A stretch of DNA of 39,849 nt from positions 1-39,849 of the forward strand of contig CAJUMH010000027.1 in the NCBI GenBank assembly GCA_910587145.1. Reading direction: 5' to 3'. The DNA comes from an uncultured Ruthenibacterium sp. GTDB lineage: Bacteria; Bacillota; Clostridia; Oscillospirales; Ruminococcaceae. Both the position numbers and the translations under genes were made by a program. The notes under the pieces were generated by a model. It was not told the DNA's origin and ran no database searches. It was given only the letters and a program-made list of their open reading frames with translations. Below, in pieces: positions 8,862 through 17,007 of the stretch (its first letter is position 1; every line of letters begins with the position of its first letter).

Positions 8862-8890
8862 ATCATACCACCCGCCGCGCCTTACGTCAA
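8862..8890 (-). promoter_or_regulatory. Promoter of the rpmG-secE-nusG-rplK-rplA operon
   Basis: Read on the minus strand: TTGACG (8890-8885), 17 bp, TATGAT (8867-8862). This is a near-consensus sigma-70 promoter, about 95 bp upstream of the rpmG start. Confidence 0.88.
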
Positions 8891-9164
8891 GCGATTCTTG
8901 CGCCAAAAACGCCGCCGCGCAAAATTTTTCTGCCCGTTTGCGCTTTTTTGCTGCCGGCGGCGTTCGCGCGCTGTGAGGCGCGCGGCGTTTGCGCGGCGCG
9001 ATCGATCCGGCAATATTTCCCTGCCGCTTCGGGATTTGGGGCTTGTATGTTGCGCGGGCACACGGTTTTATTGTATACTTTATAAAAAGGCGAAGCGGGG
9101 CCGGGCGGGGCAAAGGCAAACGGCAGCCGGAGCCGAACGGCACCACGGGAAGGAGGCTTTTGGC
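8891..9164. other. Gene-free stretch between the ribosomal operon and the DRTGG gene
   Basis: Between the divergent genes rpmG and the DRTGG gene. It holds the outward promoter at 8862-8890 on one side and a plausible plus-strand promoter at 9050-9079 on the other. The centre is GC-rich (gcgcggcg-type) and shows no other recognisable feature. Confidence 0.6.
9050..9079 (+). promoter_or_regulatory. Probable promoter of the DRTGG gene
   Basis: TTGCGC (9050-9055), 18 bp, TATACT (9074-9079), 86 bp ahead of the ATG. The -10 is strong and the -35 is only fair. Confidence 0.55.
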
Positions 9165-9497
9165 ATGACAACAGATCGGCTGGCCGCGGCCTGCGGCTTT
9201 CGGCCGCTGTTTTTGGGCGCGGCGCGGCAGGTGACCGGCGTATTCTGCGGCGATCTTGTAAGCTGGGCGCTGGTGCGCGCCAAGGCGGGCGATGCATGGT
9301 GCACGGTAATGGTCGGCGAAAACACGGTGGCGGCCGCGCTGCTTGCGGGCTGCGCGTGCGTAGTGCTGTGCCACGGCACCGAGGCAAGCGCCGCCATGCT
9401 GCGCGCCGCAAAGGAGCACGGTGTAACGCTGTTTGCTGCCGATCTGCCCGAGTTCGAGACGGGCGCGGCCATTGCGCGGGCGGCAATCCTCACTTGA
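9165..9497 (+). CDS. Stand-alone DRTGG-domain protein
   Basis: 110 aa. The ATG at 9165 follows GGAAGGAGG at 9148-9156. It reads like the small single-domain DRTGG proteins of clostridia (TTDRLAAACG..., VTGVFCGDLVSWAL, AWCTVMVGENTVAAALL). The same fold occurs in HPr kinase N-termini and in CBS/DRTGG proteins. Relatives often lie beside anti-sigma-like ATPases and iron-only hydrogenase genes, but no such partner is present here. The role is therefore unknown, presumably ligand sensing. It is monocistronic, with a terminator at 9654-9683. Confidence 0.8.
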   Translation: MTTDRLAAACGFRPLFLGAARQVTGVFCGDLVSWALVRAKAGDAWCTVMVGENTVAAALLAGCACVVLCHGTEASAAMLRAAKEHGVTLFAADLPEFETGAAIARAAILT

Positions 9498-9653
9498 TTT
9501 CCCGCGCAAAAACAGGCATATTTCAGTGGCTTGCAGTACAGCCACACACCTTGTAAAATATATTGACATATTGATAAAATGCGACATGGACTGATCCAAT
9601 AAAATTGCCCCGCAAGGGGCAGGGGGCTGCGCCATAAATTTGCAATATAAAAA

Positions 9654-9694
9654 TCAAGCGAACCCCTGCGCGGATTCGCTTGACCATATTTTTT
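9654..9694. terminator. Bidirectional terminator between the DRTGG gene and the histidine kinase
   Basis: Perfect 9-bp stem tcaagcgaa (9654-9662) / ttcgcttga (9675-9683). T-rich runs follow it on both strands: attttttctttt on plus and TTTTTATAT on minus. A second small hairpin, cctgtc/gacagg, lies at about 9702-9718. Confidence 0.82.
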
Positions 9695-9753
9695 CTTTTT
9701 CTCCTGTCTACTTGACAGGGGGCCGTTCACTTTTTGATGCACCTTGTTTTTTT

Positions 9754-12390
9754 CTACAGTTCCTCGTTTGCCACGGGCAGTTCGGGCGTGCTGGTCGGCT
9801 TCGGCCGTTCCTGCTTCGGCCGGGCCGGCTCCGGCCCGCTTGCGGCGGGCGGTTCGCCCGCCGCAAAGAGCTCTGGCTGCATGCCTGCCCCGGAGGGCTT
9901 TGGCGGCTCGGGCATCGCGGATGCCTCGGAGGGCTTTGGCAGCTCGGGCATCGCGGATGCCCCGGAGGGCTTTGGCGGCTCGGGCATCGCGGATGCCCCG
10001 GAGGGCTTTGGCGGCTCGGGCATCGCGGATGCCCCGGAGGGCTTTGGCGGCTCAGGCATCGCGGATGCCTCGGGCAGGTTGCCGCTTTTCAGTGTGACGA
10101 TGGCCTTAAAAAGGTCGCCGTCCACCGCCACCTCGAACGAGCCGCCCTGCAGCTCGGCAAAGCTCTTTACAATGGCAAGGCCGAGGCCGCTGCCCTCGGT
10201 GTTGCGCGATCGATCGCCGCGCACAAAGCGCTCGGTGATGTGCTGCGCGTCAAAATCCAGCTCGGTGGCCGAAATGTTTTTAAAAACGATCTGCGCGCCG
10301 TCCGCAAGGGGTGTGAGCGTAATATACGCTCGCGTGCCGGGCATGCCGTATTTGGTAATGTTCACGAGCAGGTTTTCAAAGATGCGGCAGGTCTTTTGCC
10401 CGTCCAGCACAAGCGGCACGCGGCCCTCGGGCAGCTGCCAGCGAAAATCGACGCCGCAGCTCTGCAGGGAATCGGCCAGCTCGTACTGCATCTGCTTGAG
10501 CAGTGCCGCAAGGTCAGTTTCGGCATAGTGCACCGTCACGTTGCCGGTGGCGGCCTTGCTCACCTCGAACAGATCCTCGATCAGCCGCTTCAAACGCTGC
10601 GATTTGCGGTCAAGTGTGTCGATGTATCGGGCGCGGTCGGCCTCGGAAAGGCCGGGATCCTTCAAAAGATCCACATAGGTGATGATGGCCGTGAGCGGCG
10701 TTTTTAGATCGTGCGAGACGTTCGAGATCAGCTCGGTTTTCATGTTCTGGCTGCGCACCTCGGCGGCAACCGCCTTTTCAAAGCCGTCGCGCACCTGGTT
10801 CAGCTCGTCGCGCAGGGGGTCAAACATGCCCAGCTCGCCCGCAATGGGCGCTGTCAGATCGCCCGCGGCCATGCGCCGCGCGGCGTCCAGCAGCGCGGCG
10901 TAGTGCTGCTGCTCGCGAACCATCCGGCCGCGCAGCAGAAAAAACAGCAAAATGGTGTAAAGCAGCGTGCCCAGAATGCCGAACACCCAAAAGCAGCAGA
11001 TGAACGTAACGATCACGAAGTTTATCGCCAGCAGGCGCAGGAGCGTGCGGTCGGCGGAGTCGCGCAGATCCACGCGCGTGAGCGCGCTCCACATCCGCAT
11101 AATCTGCCGCCCCACAGCGCGCCAGAGCAGCCGCGTAAGGCGCAGCGCCTGCCCGGCGAGCGTGTACCGGAACAGATACCTCCTCCAGCCGTGCCGGGCA
11201 ACGCCCTGCCGCACGGCCAGCACGGGCAGGAATACGGCCGCCAAAACAGGCAGGGCCACGAGCATCGCCATAAAAAACGCGAACGTGTCCGCGGCCGCGG
11301 GCAGATCGATGCTGAAATTATCCGCGAGATTTTGAGAGATGCTGCCGTCGCACAGGCTTACAAGGCATTGAGAGAGCAACGCCCCGCCCAGTGTTCCTGC
11401 GCCAAACAGCAGGGCGATGCCTGCTTCAAGCGGCAGCGCGGCCAGACGCTTGCCCCCAAGGCCGCTGCCCCGCCTGCGGCCAAACCACAGCGCCAGCAGC
11501 GCGCACACGCCAATCACTGGCCAGAACAGCAGGTTGAACGCGCTGTACAGGCGGTGTATTTGGTTGGAGGTGCCGTAGCCTGTAAGCTCGTCGTAGGCAG
11601 GAAGATCCTTCGGAACGGCAAAAATCAGCGCTACGCCGCGCGGCGGCGCAAGATCGTAATATTGGAACAGCTCATCGGCCATTTCAAAATACGAGAGCGC
11701 GAGAGTGTCCCAGCTCGAGCCGTAGTGCTCCCAGTATTCTATGGTTGCCCCGTTGGGCGACGACAGCATCCAATCGCGCACAATCGCTGTCTCGCCGCTT
11801 TTGTTGTAATTTACGGCGATGACGTAGTCCCATGCGTCCAGCGCAAAAGAGTCGCGCTGCAAAAAGCCGCTCAAATCGGTTTTGGGCGCGTAGATGGCGC
11901 CGCTCTCGGGATCAACAACAGTATATTGCAGGCTGCCCCAGCCGGAATCGAAGGAACGGGCAAAATCGAAAATCATCTGATTGAAGTCGTCGATGAGCGC
12001 GGCGGCCCGCTCGCTGTAGACATCCAGCCCGCCGTGCTGCTCCGGCTGTTCGGCAGAGGCTGTTCGGTCCTCCGCGCCGAAATCGACGGTGAAGGGATCC
12101 TCCCCGGTTGCGCGGGCCATTGCGTGGAACAGGCTGTTTTCGTCGCTTAGCAGCACGGCGGAGGGCGCATATTCCACGTTGTCCCACGCGCAGCGCGCCT
12201 GCCAGTAGCGCACCATGCTGCAAAGCCGAAGCTGATCGATAAACGAGGGGTAGGCATAATAGGTGTAGCCGCTGCGCTCGATATACGCGTAGGAGCCGGC
12301 CATGCCCGATACCAGCAGCGCCGCCAGCGCCAGCAGCCACAGCGCGGCGCAAAGGCCTGCCGCAATTTTGCTTTTTGGTTTTGCCGCCAT
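9754..12390 (-). CDS. Membrane sensor histidine kinase with repetitive Pro-rich C-terminal tail
   Basis: 878 aa. Transmembrane segments lie at about 9-31, 287-303, 320-345, 368-393 and 455-487. A large extracellular region (about 32-285) lies between the first two. A HAMP-like stretch (about 488-540) is followed by the H-box SNVSHDLKTPLT (phosphorylated His560), the N-box ENLLVNITKYG (about 671-682) and GSGLGLAIVKS. After the ATPase domain comes a ~105-residue low-complexity tail. It contains five copies of a 12-residue unit (SAMPEPPKPSGA, with one PELPKPSEA variant) and a Pro/Glu/Lys end. The tail is unusual for a kinase and lies on the cytoplasmic side. The gene sits 200 bp after its response regulator and is presumably co-transcribed. 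The multi-helix sensor suggests an envelope signal, but the ligand cannot be read. Confidence 0.9.
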   Translation of the reverse strand: MAAKPKSKIAAGLCAALWLLALAALLVSGMAGSYAYIERSGYTYYAYPSFIDQLRLCSMVRYWQARCAWDNVEYAPSAVLLSDENSLFHAMARATGEDPFTVDFGAEDRTASAEQPEQHGGLDVYSERAAALIDDFNQMIFDFARSFDSGWGSLQYTVVDPESGAIYAPKTDLSGFLQRDSFALDAWDYVIAVNYNKSGETAIVRDWMLSSPNGATIEYWEHYGSSWDTLALSYFEMADELFQYYDLAPPRGVALIFAVPKDLPAYDELTGYGTSNQIHRLYSAFNLLFWPVIGVCALLALWFGRRRGSGLGGKRLAALPLEAGIALLFGAGTLGGALLSQCLVSLCDGSISQNLADNFSIDLPAAADTFAFFMAMLVALPVLAAVFLPVLAVRQGVARHGWRRYLFRYTLAGQALRLTRLLWRAVGRQIMRMWSALTRVDLRDSADRTLLRLLAINFVIVTFICCFWVFGILGTLLYTILLFFLLRGRMVREQQHYAALLDAARRMAAGDLTAPIAGELGMFDPLRDELNQVRDGFEKAVAAEVRSQNMKTELISNVSHDLKTPLTAIITYVDLLKDPGLSEADRARYIDTLDRKSQRLKRLIEDLFEVSKAATGNVTVHYAETDLAALLKQMQYELADSLQSCGVDFRWQLPEGRVPLVLDGQKTCRIFENLLVNITKYGMPGTRAYITLTPLADGAQIVFKNISATELDFDAQHITERFVRGDRSRNTEGSGLGLAIVKSFAELQGGSFEVAVDGDLFKAIVTLKSGNLPEASAMPEPPKPSGASAMPEPPKPSGASAMPEPPKPSGASAMPELPKPSEASAMPEPPKPSGAGMQPELFAAGEPPAASGPEPARPKQERPKPTSTPELPVANEEL
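9887..10066 (-). repeat. Five 36-bp tandem repeats in the kinase C-terminal coding region
   Basis: Five consecutive 36-bp units, in frame, encode the 12-residue SAMPEPPKPSGA repeat. The units differ at only a few bases, so the array is recent or kept alike by slippage or recombination. Copy number probably varies between strains. Confidence 0.92.
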
Positions 12391-12479
12391 GGGAGGTTAC
12401 CACCTTTCCGAAGGATGCCGGAATTTTTTAGCCGGTTTTGCTTTAGGCCCGGTTTGCCCGGCTCTGCCGTGCGCCGGGC

Positions 12480-12585
12480 GCCGAGGGGCGCCCCGGCGCG
12501 GAACGCGAAGTTTGCCGAGGGGCGCCCCGGCGCGGAACGGCCGGGCACGGGACGCGAAGCTTGCCGAACGGCGCCCCGGCGCGGG
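12480..12585. repeat. GC-rich imperfect tandem repeats between kinase and response regulator
   Basis: Three imperfect units begin gccgaggggcgccccggcgc at 12480 and 12514, with a third, diverged and shortened, at about 12562. Each contains the palindrome ggggcgcccc or ggcgccccg. It lies in the 200-bp gap between the two co-directional genes and could form strong RNA hairpins. Confidence 0.7.
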
Positions 12586-12590
12586 CCGCG

Positions 12591-13298
12591 CTATGCCTCG
12601 ATTTTATACCCGATGCCCCACACTACCTTCAGGTATTTGGGCTCGCGGGGGTTATATTCGATTTTTTCGCGGATGTTGCGCACGTGCACCATAATGGTAT
12701 CGGTATTGACAGCGCGCTCGTTCCACACGCGCTCGTAGATCTCTTCGGCCGAAAATACGCGGCCGGGGTGCCTCATCAAAAGCAGCAGGATCTTAAATTC
12801 CAGCGGCGTCAGCTTTACGGGCGCGCCGTCTACCGTGAGCTCGGCGGTTTCTTCGCACAGCTCCAGCCCGCCGATGGTGTATGTGCGGCGCGCGGGCGAT
12901 TCGGCCGCCGCGCCCGTCGCCCGCAAAAACTTTTCGTAGCGCCGCAGATGCGAATGCACGCGCGCGAGCAGCTCCATCGGCACGAAGGGCTTTGTCACAT
13001 AGTCGTCCGCGCCGATGTTCAGCCCCGTGATCTTATCCAGATCCTCCGATTTTGCCGAGAGCATAATCACGGGGAATTCAAAGCCCTCGGCGCGCAGCTT
13101 CATCACCATCGTAATGCCGTCCATCACGGGCATCATCACATCCACGATGGCCAGATGCATCGCCTGCCGGCGCGCCGCCTCCAGTCCTTCGGCCCCGTTG
13201 GCTGCGCCGTGCACGGCGTAGCCCTGATTTTTTAAATAAATCGATACGCCCTCGCGAATTTCGGCGTCGTCCTCTACCACCAGAACATGCGTCTCCAT
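12591..13298 (-). CDS. OmpR/PhoB-family response regulator
   Basis: 235 aa from the ATG at 13298 (METHVLVVEDD). AAGGTGG lies 5 nt upstream; a GTG at 13307 would overlap that site. The receiver domain covers residues 1-120, with the acidic pair at 10-11 and the phosphorylated Asp53 in VDVMMPVMDG. The C-terminal winged helix covers about 140-232, with ELTVDGAPVKLTPLEFKILL and VWGIGYKIEA. It partners the kinase directly downstream. A TATACT -10 on the minus strand (13433-13428) lies next to the divergent asnA promoter, so the two may influence each other. Confidence 0.93.
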   Translation of the reverse strand: METHVLVVEDDAEIREGVSIYLKNQGYAVHGAANGAEGLEAARRQAMHLAIVDVMMPVMDGITMVMKLRAEGFEFPVIMLSAKSEDLDKITGLNIGADDYVTKPFVPMELLARVHSHLRRYEKFLRATGAAAESPARRTYTIGGLELCEETAELTVDGAPVKLTPLEFKILLLLMRHPGRVFSAEEIYERVWNERAVNTDTIMVHVRNIREKIEYNPREPKYLKVVWGIGYKIEA

Positions 13299-13440
13299 AA
13301 AAACCACCTTGAAAGTTTACTTCTGTTTGCCGGGAGGGTTACCCCCGCTTTCCGGGAAGCAATCGGCAGACAGGCCCGGCGGATCGCCCAAAGCGGCCGC
13401 CGTTTTGCAATTTTATGTATGGATTTAGTATATCACAGGC
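13299..13440. other. Divergent regulatory gap (first part) between response regulator and asnA
   Basis: The gene-free stretch 13299-13654 holds the response-regulator leader, a minus-strand TATACT (13433-13428) with a weak -35, and the asnA promoter at 13441-13469. After it comes a ~185-nt GC-rich asnA leader (13470-13654), in which gcgccgggcgcagccccggg-type repeats can pair. No riboswitch class was recognised. Confidence 0.5.
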
Positions 13441-13469
13441 TTGAAGGAAGCGCCAGTGCGTGTTATACT
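13441..13469 (+). promoter_or_regulatory. Promoter of asnA
   Basis: TTGAAG (13441-13446), 17 bp, TATACT (13464-13469). The long leader before the ATG at 13655 leaves room for post-initiation control. Confidence 0.78.
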
Positions 13470-13654
13470 TTGTCTGGAACAAAAAATGTTCCGGGGCTGC
13501 GCCGGGCGCAGCCCCGGGCTCTGCTTTGAAAAAAGCGGGGAACGGCTGCCGCACGGGGCCGCCCGGGAACGCGGGCGCGAAGCGCGCCGCGAACGGCTGC
13601 GGCCAGCCGCGGCCGGCAGTAAGAGGGGAATCGAATCATTAAGGGGGAGAGGAT

Positions 13655-14665
13655 ATGTCCAAAACCGTAATTCCGGCTGGATACCGCCCGTTGTTGGGGC
13701 TGTATGATACGCAGAAGGCCATCGGGATGATCCAGGAGATTTTTTTAAAAAAGCTGTGCGGCGCGCTGCACTTAAAGCGCGTTACCGCGCCGCTGTTCGT
13801 AGACCCGGCCACGGGCCTGAACGACGATCTGAACGGCGTGGAGCGCCCTGTCGGCTTTGACGTGCCGGCGCTGGCGGCCGATGCGGCCGTGGTGCATTCG
13901 CTGGCGAAGTGGAAGCGCATGGCGCTGGCAAAATACGAGTTTCGCCCGGGCAACGGCCTTGTCACCAACATGAACGCCATCCGCCGCGACGAAGAAATGG
14001 ACAATCTCCATTCCATCTATGTCGATCAGTGGGACTGGGAAAAGGTGATCACCCGCGCCGAGCGCAGCCCCGAAACACTGCGCCACACCGTGCAGCGCAT
14101 TGTGGAGGCCGTGTGCGGCACGCTGGACGAATTGAAGTGGGAATTCCCCGATTTGGAGGCCATTCGGCTGAACCATACGGTGACGTTCGCCACCGCGCAG
14201 CAGCTGGAAGACCGCTGGCCCGAAAAAACGCCCAAAGAGCGCGAAAACGCCTTTGCCAAGGAGCACGGCACGATCTTTATTATGGGCATCGGCGGGGTGC
14301 TGCGCTCCGGCAGGCCGCACGACGGCCGCGCGCCGGACTATGACGATTGGGCGCTGAACGGGGACTTGCTGTTCTGGGACGAAGCGCTGGGCTGCGCGCT
14401 GGAGCTTTCCAGCATGGGCATCCGTGTGGACGAGGCTTCGATGAAAAGCCAGCTCGCGGCCGCCGGGTGCGAGGCAAGGGCCGAGCTGCCGTTCCACAAA
14501 TCGCTGCTGGCGGGCCGGCTGCCGCTTACCATCGGCGGCGGCATCGGCCAGAGCCGTCTGTGCATGCTGCTGCTGGGCAAGGCGCATGTAGGCGAGGTGC
14601 AGGTGTCGCTGTGGGACGATGAGACCTATGCCGTGTGCGGCCGCGCCGGGGTGCGCCTGCTGTAA
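13655..14665 (+). CDS. asnA: Aspartate-ammonia ligase (asparagine synthetase A)
   Basis: Makes asparagine from aspartate, ammonia and ATP. The 336-aa protein opens VIPAGYRPLLGLYDTQKAIG and contains LHLKRVTAPLFVDPATGLND, SVDQWDWEK-like VDQWDWEKVI and GGGIGQSRLCMLLLGKAHVGEVQ, all characteristic of this class-II-aaRS-related family. Start ATG at 13655, with GGGGAGAGG upstream. It appears monocistronic, driven by the promoter at 13441-13469. Confidence 0.96.
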   Translation: MSKTVIPAGYRPLLGLYDTQKAIGMIQEIFLKKLCGALHLKRVTAPLFVDPATGLNDDLNGVERPVGFDVPALAADAAVVHSLAKWKRMALAKYEFRPGNGLVTNMNAIRRDEEMDNLHSIYVDQWDWEKVITRAERSPETLRHTVQRIVEAVCGTLDELKWEFPDLEAIRLNHTVTFATAQQLEDRWPEKTPKERENAFAKEHGTIFIMGIGGVLRSGRPHDGRAPDYDDWALNGDLLFWDEALGCALELSSMGIRVDEASMKSQLAAAGCEARAELPFHKSLLAGRLPLTIGGGIGQSRLCMLLLGKAHVGEVQVSLWDDETYAVCGRAGVRLL

Positions 14666-14786
14666 CGGCATTGACCGCATTTATCTATAATGAATACGAG
14701 AATGAATACGAGCTGCCGCGCTGCATTGCTACAAGGCACGGCGGCTTTTTGCTCTTTTCTTTTGCAGGGGGATATGGTATACTGAT

Positions 14787-14840
14787 TTTATTCAAGCGTG
14801 CGGATCATTTTATTCAAATTTATTCAAACGTGCGGATCAT
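14787..14840. repeat. Two 22-bp direct repeats upstream of the DEAD-box helicase
   Basis: The 22-bp copies lie at 14787-14808 and 14819-14840, starting tttattcaagcgtgcggat and tttattcaaacgtgcggat. They differ at one position and have a period of 32 bp, about three helical turns. They lie directly after a TATACT at 14778-14783 that has only a poor -35. They could be operator sites or leader RNA elements. Confidence 0.7.
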
Positions 14841-14941
14841 CAAAAGAACAAAGCAGGAACGGAACGCTTCTTTTCCCCGCGAAGGAGAGAAGATCCGGCC
14901 GCCCGCAAGTTAAAAATCAAACTTTCGGATAGGAGACCGAT

Positions 14942-16081
14942 ATGAATTACAGCGAATTGAACGTACCCGAACAGATCCACAAGGCCGTCGAGCGCATGGG
15001 CTTTACCGAGCTTACCGAGGTACAGGAAAAGGCCATTCCGCCCATGATGGCCGGGCGCGATGTCATCGCGAAGGCACCCACGGGCACGGGCAAAACCTGC
15101 GCGTTCGGCATTCCGCTGATCTTAGAGCTGGATCAGGCCCAAAAATATCCGCAGGCCGTTGTAATGGCTCCCACGCGCGAGCTGGCGCAGCAGATCACGG
15201 GGGATCTGGAGGATCTGGCGCACTTTTACCCCGAGATCCGCATTGTTACCGTGTACGGCGGTGCGAATATGCAAAAGCAGATTGACCGGCTGAAAAAGGG
15301 CGCGCAGATTGTGGTGGCCACGCCCGGCCGCCTGCAGGATCACATGAACCGCCGCACGGTGGATCTTTCGCACGTTACCACCGTGGTGCTGGACGAGGCC
15401 GACGAAATGCTGAACATGGGCTTTTATAAGGACGTGCGCAAAATTTTGGATCAGATCAAATCGCGCAAGCGTCTGGCGATGTTCAGCGCCACCATCAGCC
15501 GCGAGGTGATGGATATCGGCTGGCTCTATCAGCGCGACGCCGAAGAGATCACCGTGCAGCCCATCGAGGATTCCGCGCCGAAGATCGATCAGTTCCTGGT
15601 GCTCACCACAGGCCGCAACAAGCTGGCAGATATGGCCGAGATCATCGTGCAGAAGGGCTACCGGCGCGTGATGGTATTCTGCAACCAGAAATATACCACC
15701 GCGATGCTGGCAAACCAGATGGCGCGGCTGAATTTTGTGGTGGATTGCCTGCACGGCGATCTTTCGCAGGGCGAGCGCAACAAGATCATGGCGGAATTTA
15801 AGGCGGGCAAGCTGGCGGTGCTGGTTTCTACAGACGTGGCCGCGCGCGGCATCGATGTTTCCGAGGTGGACGCGGTTTTCAATTACGACGTGCCGGATTC
15901 CAACGAATATTATACCCACCGCATTGGCCGCACCGGCCGCGCGAAGCATGCGGGCGAGGCGTATGTGCTGTATACCAAGGAAGAGGCAAAGCGCGTGCGC
16001 GATATGCTGCGCTATACCCGCAATACGGCCGAGCCCATTACCTTTGACGAAAACCGGAAGATCGTTCCGGGAACGTTCTGA
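14942..16081 (+). CDS. DEAD-box ATP-dependent RNA helicase
   Basis: 379 aa: a core helicase with no C-terminal extension, like eIF4A-type minimal proteins and shorter than typical CshA or DeaD. Q-motif region GFTELTEVQEKAIP (20-33), Walker A APTGTGKT (45-52), PTRELAQQ, GG, TPGR, DEAD (151-154), SAT (182-184), STDVAARGID and HRIGRTGR are all present. ATG at 14942 after AGGAG. Likely role: unwinding RNA in ribosome assembly or mRNA decay. A ~275-bp upstream region with direct repeats suggests regulated expression, for example in the cold (inference). Confidence 0.94.
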   Translation: MNYSELNVPEQIHKAVERMGFTELTEVQEKAIPPMMAGRDVIAKAPTGTGKTCAFGIPLILELDQAQKYPQAVVMAPTRELAQQITGDLEDLAHFYPEIRIVTVYGGANMQKQIDRLKKGAQIVVATPGRLQDHMNRRTVDLSHVTTVVLDEADEMLNMGFYKDVRKILDQIKSRKRLAMFSATISREVMDIGWLYQRDAEEITVQPIEDSAPKIDQFLVLTTGRNKLADMAEIIVQKGYRRVMVFCNQKYTTAMLANQMARLNFVVDCLHGDLSQGERNKIMAEFKAGKLAVLVSTDVAARGIDVSEVDAVFNYDVPDSNEYYTHRIGRTGRAKHAGEAYVLYTKEEAKRVRDMLRYTRNTAEPITFDENRKIVPGTF

Positions 16082-16189
16082 TGCAGGCGCAGGGCCAAAA
16101 AGCGCCGGAGCGGCAGGTGCCGGGGCAGGCCGTGCGGTTTTACAAACGGTTTCTGGAGCGGCGCGCATGTGCCGCAGAGGCATCTGCAT

Positions 16190-16245
16190 AGAATCGTCAG
16201 CAATCCGCGCAGAACCGTCAGCAATCCGCATAGAACCGTCAGCAT
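16190..16245. repeat. 21-bp tandem repeats upstream of the ATC-hydrolase-like gene
   Basis: Two full 21-bp copies (16190-16210 and 16211-16231) and a partial third (16232-16245) of agaaycgtcagcaatccg. They lie immediately before the ribosome site of the next gene. Function unknown. Confidence 0.8.
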
Positions 16246-16262
16246 AGGGAGGGATTGCCAAT

Positions 16263-16760
16263 ATGAGCAGGATCAAAAACGAGCCGAAGATCAAAAACCC
16301 GCTGATCGTCGCCATCCGCGAGCAGCTGGAGCACCGCGCGCTGTGGATGTATCTTCTGTGCGACGAGGCGGCGAAAAAGGGGCTGGCCTCCGAGGATTAC
16401 GCCCCGGCGGCCGTGCACCGCTGCGGGCTGTACCAGGGCGGGCTTTTGCGCAAAAAGGCGGGCGGCGGCAGCTCGCTGAAGGGGCTGAAAAAGACGCTCT
16501 TTTCCAAATTTGCGCAGTGGGTGTTCGAGATGGAGATCAAGCGCTGCGACGACGACCATCTGGACATCGATTTCCACTACTGCCCGCTGGTGAAGGCGTG
16601 GCAAAAGCAGGGCTGCTCCGACGAGGAGATCTGCCGGCTGTGCGATCACGCCATGTGCGGCGACCGCGGCATCGCCGAAAGCTTTGGCTGCGAGCTGGAG
16701 CTGCCCGCCACCATTGCGCGCGGTGACGATCTTTGCCAGATCCGCTTTGTGCGGCGCTGA
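16263..16760 (+). CDS. L-2-amino-thiazoline-4-carboxylic acid hydrolase family protein
   Basis: 165 aa; ATG at 16263 with GGGAGGGA upstream. The C-terminal half matches the ATC-hydrolase family pattern: FHYCPLVKAWQKQGCSDEEICRLC, CGDRGIAESFG and TIARGDDLCQIRF, rich in conserved Cys, His and Asp. Founders open the thiazoline ring in the bacterial route to L-cysteine. Most clostridial members are uncharacterised and the true substrate may differ. The basic N-terminus has no signal peptide. There is no obvious pathway neighbour; it lies 180 bp after the helicase and before a mobile cassette. Confidence 0.78.
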   Translation: MSRIKNEPKIKNPLIVAIREQLEHRALWMYLLCDEAAKKGLASEDYAPAAVHRCGLYQGGLLRKKAGGGSSLKGLKKTLFSKFAQWVFEMEIKRCDDDHLDIDFHYCPLVKAWQKQGCSDEEICRLCDHAMCGDRGIAESFGCELELPATIARGDDLCQIRFVRR

Positions 16761-17007
16761 AGGCAAAGCCCCGCGCGGACGAAAGAAAGTACGGCCGCCC
16801 GGCAGAACCGCGCGGCATAGCTTTCTTATGGAACCGGCCGTAGGGCGGCGGAACCGAAAACGAGGCGGCAAAGCCCCGCGGGCAAAAAACCGCGGCTCTG
16901 CCTTGCCGCGAAGCCGCCGCCTGCGCCCTGTCGGTTCCGCAAAGGCCTTGGGGCGGGACGAAGCCGTTTCTTCCGAATTTCTTCAAAATCCATAAAAATT
17001 TGAAAAT

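Noticed and set aside
13470..13654. T-box or amino-acid riboswitch in the asnA leader
   Set aside because: No T-box sequence (TGGNACCGCG-like) and no terminator hairpin with a T-run could be found in the leader.
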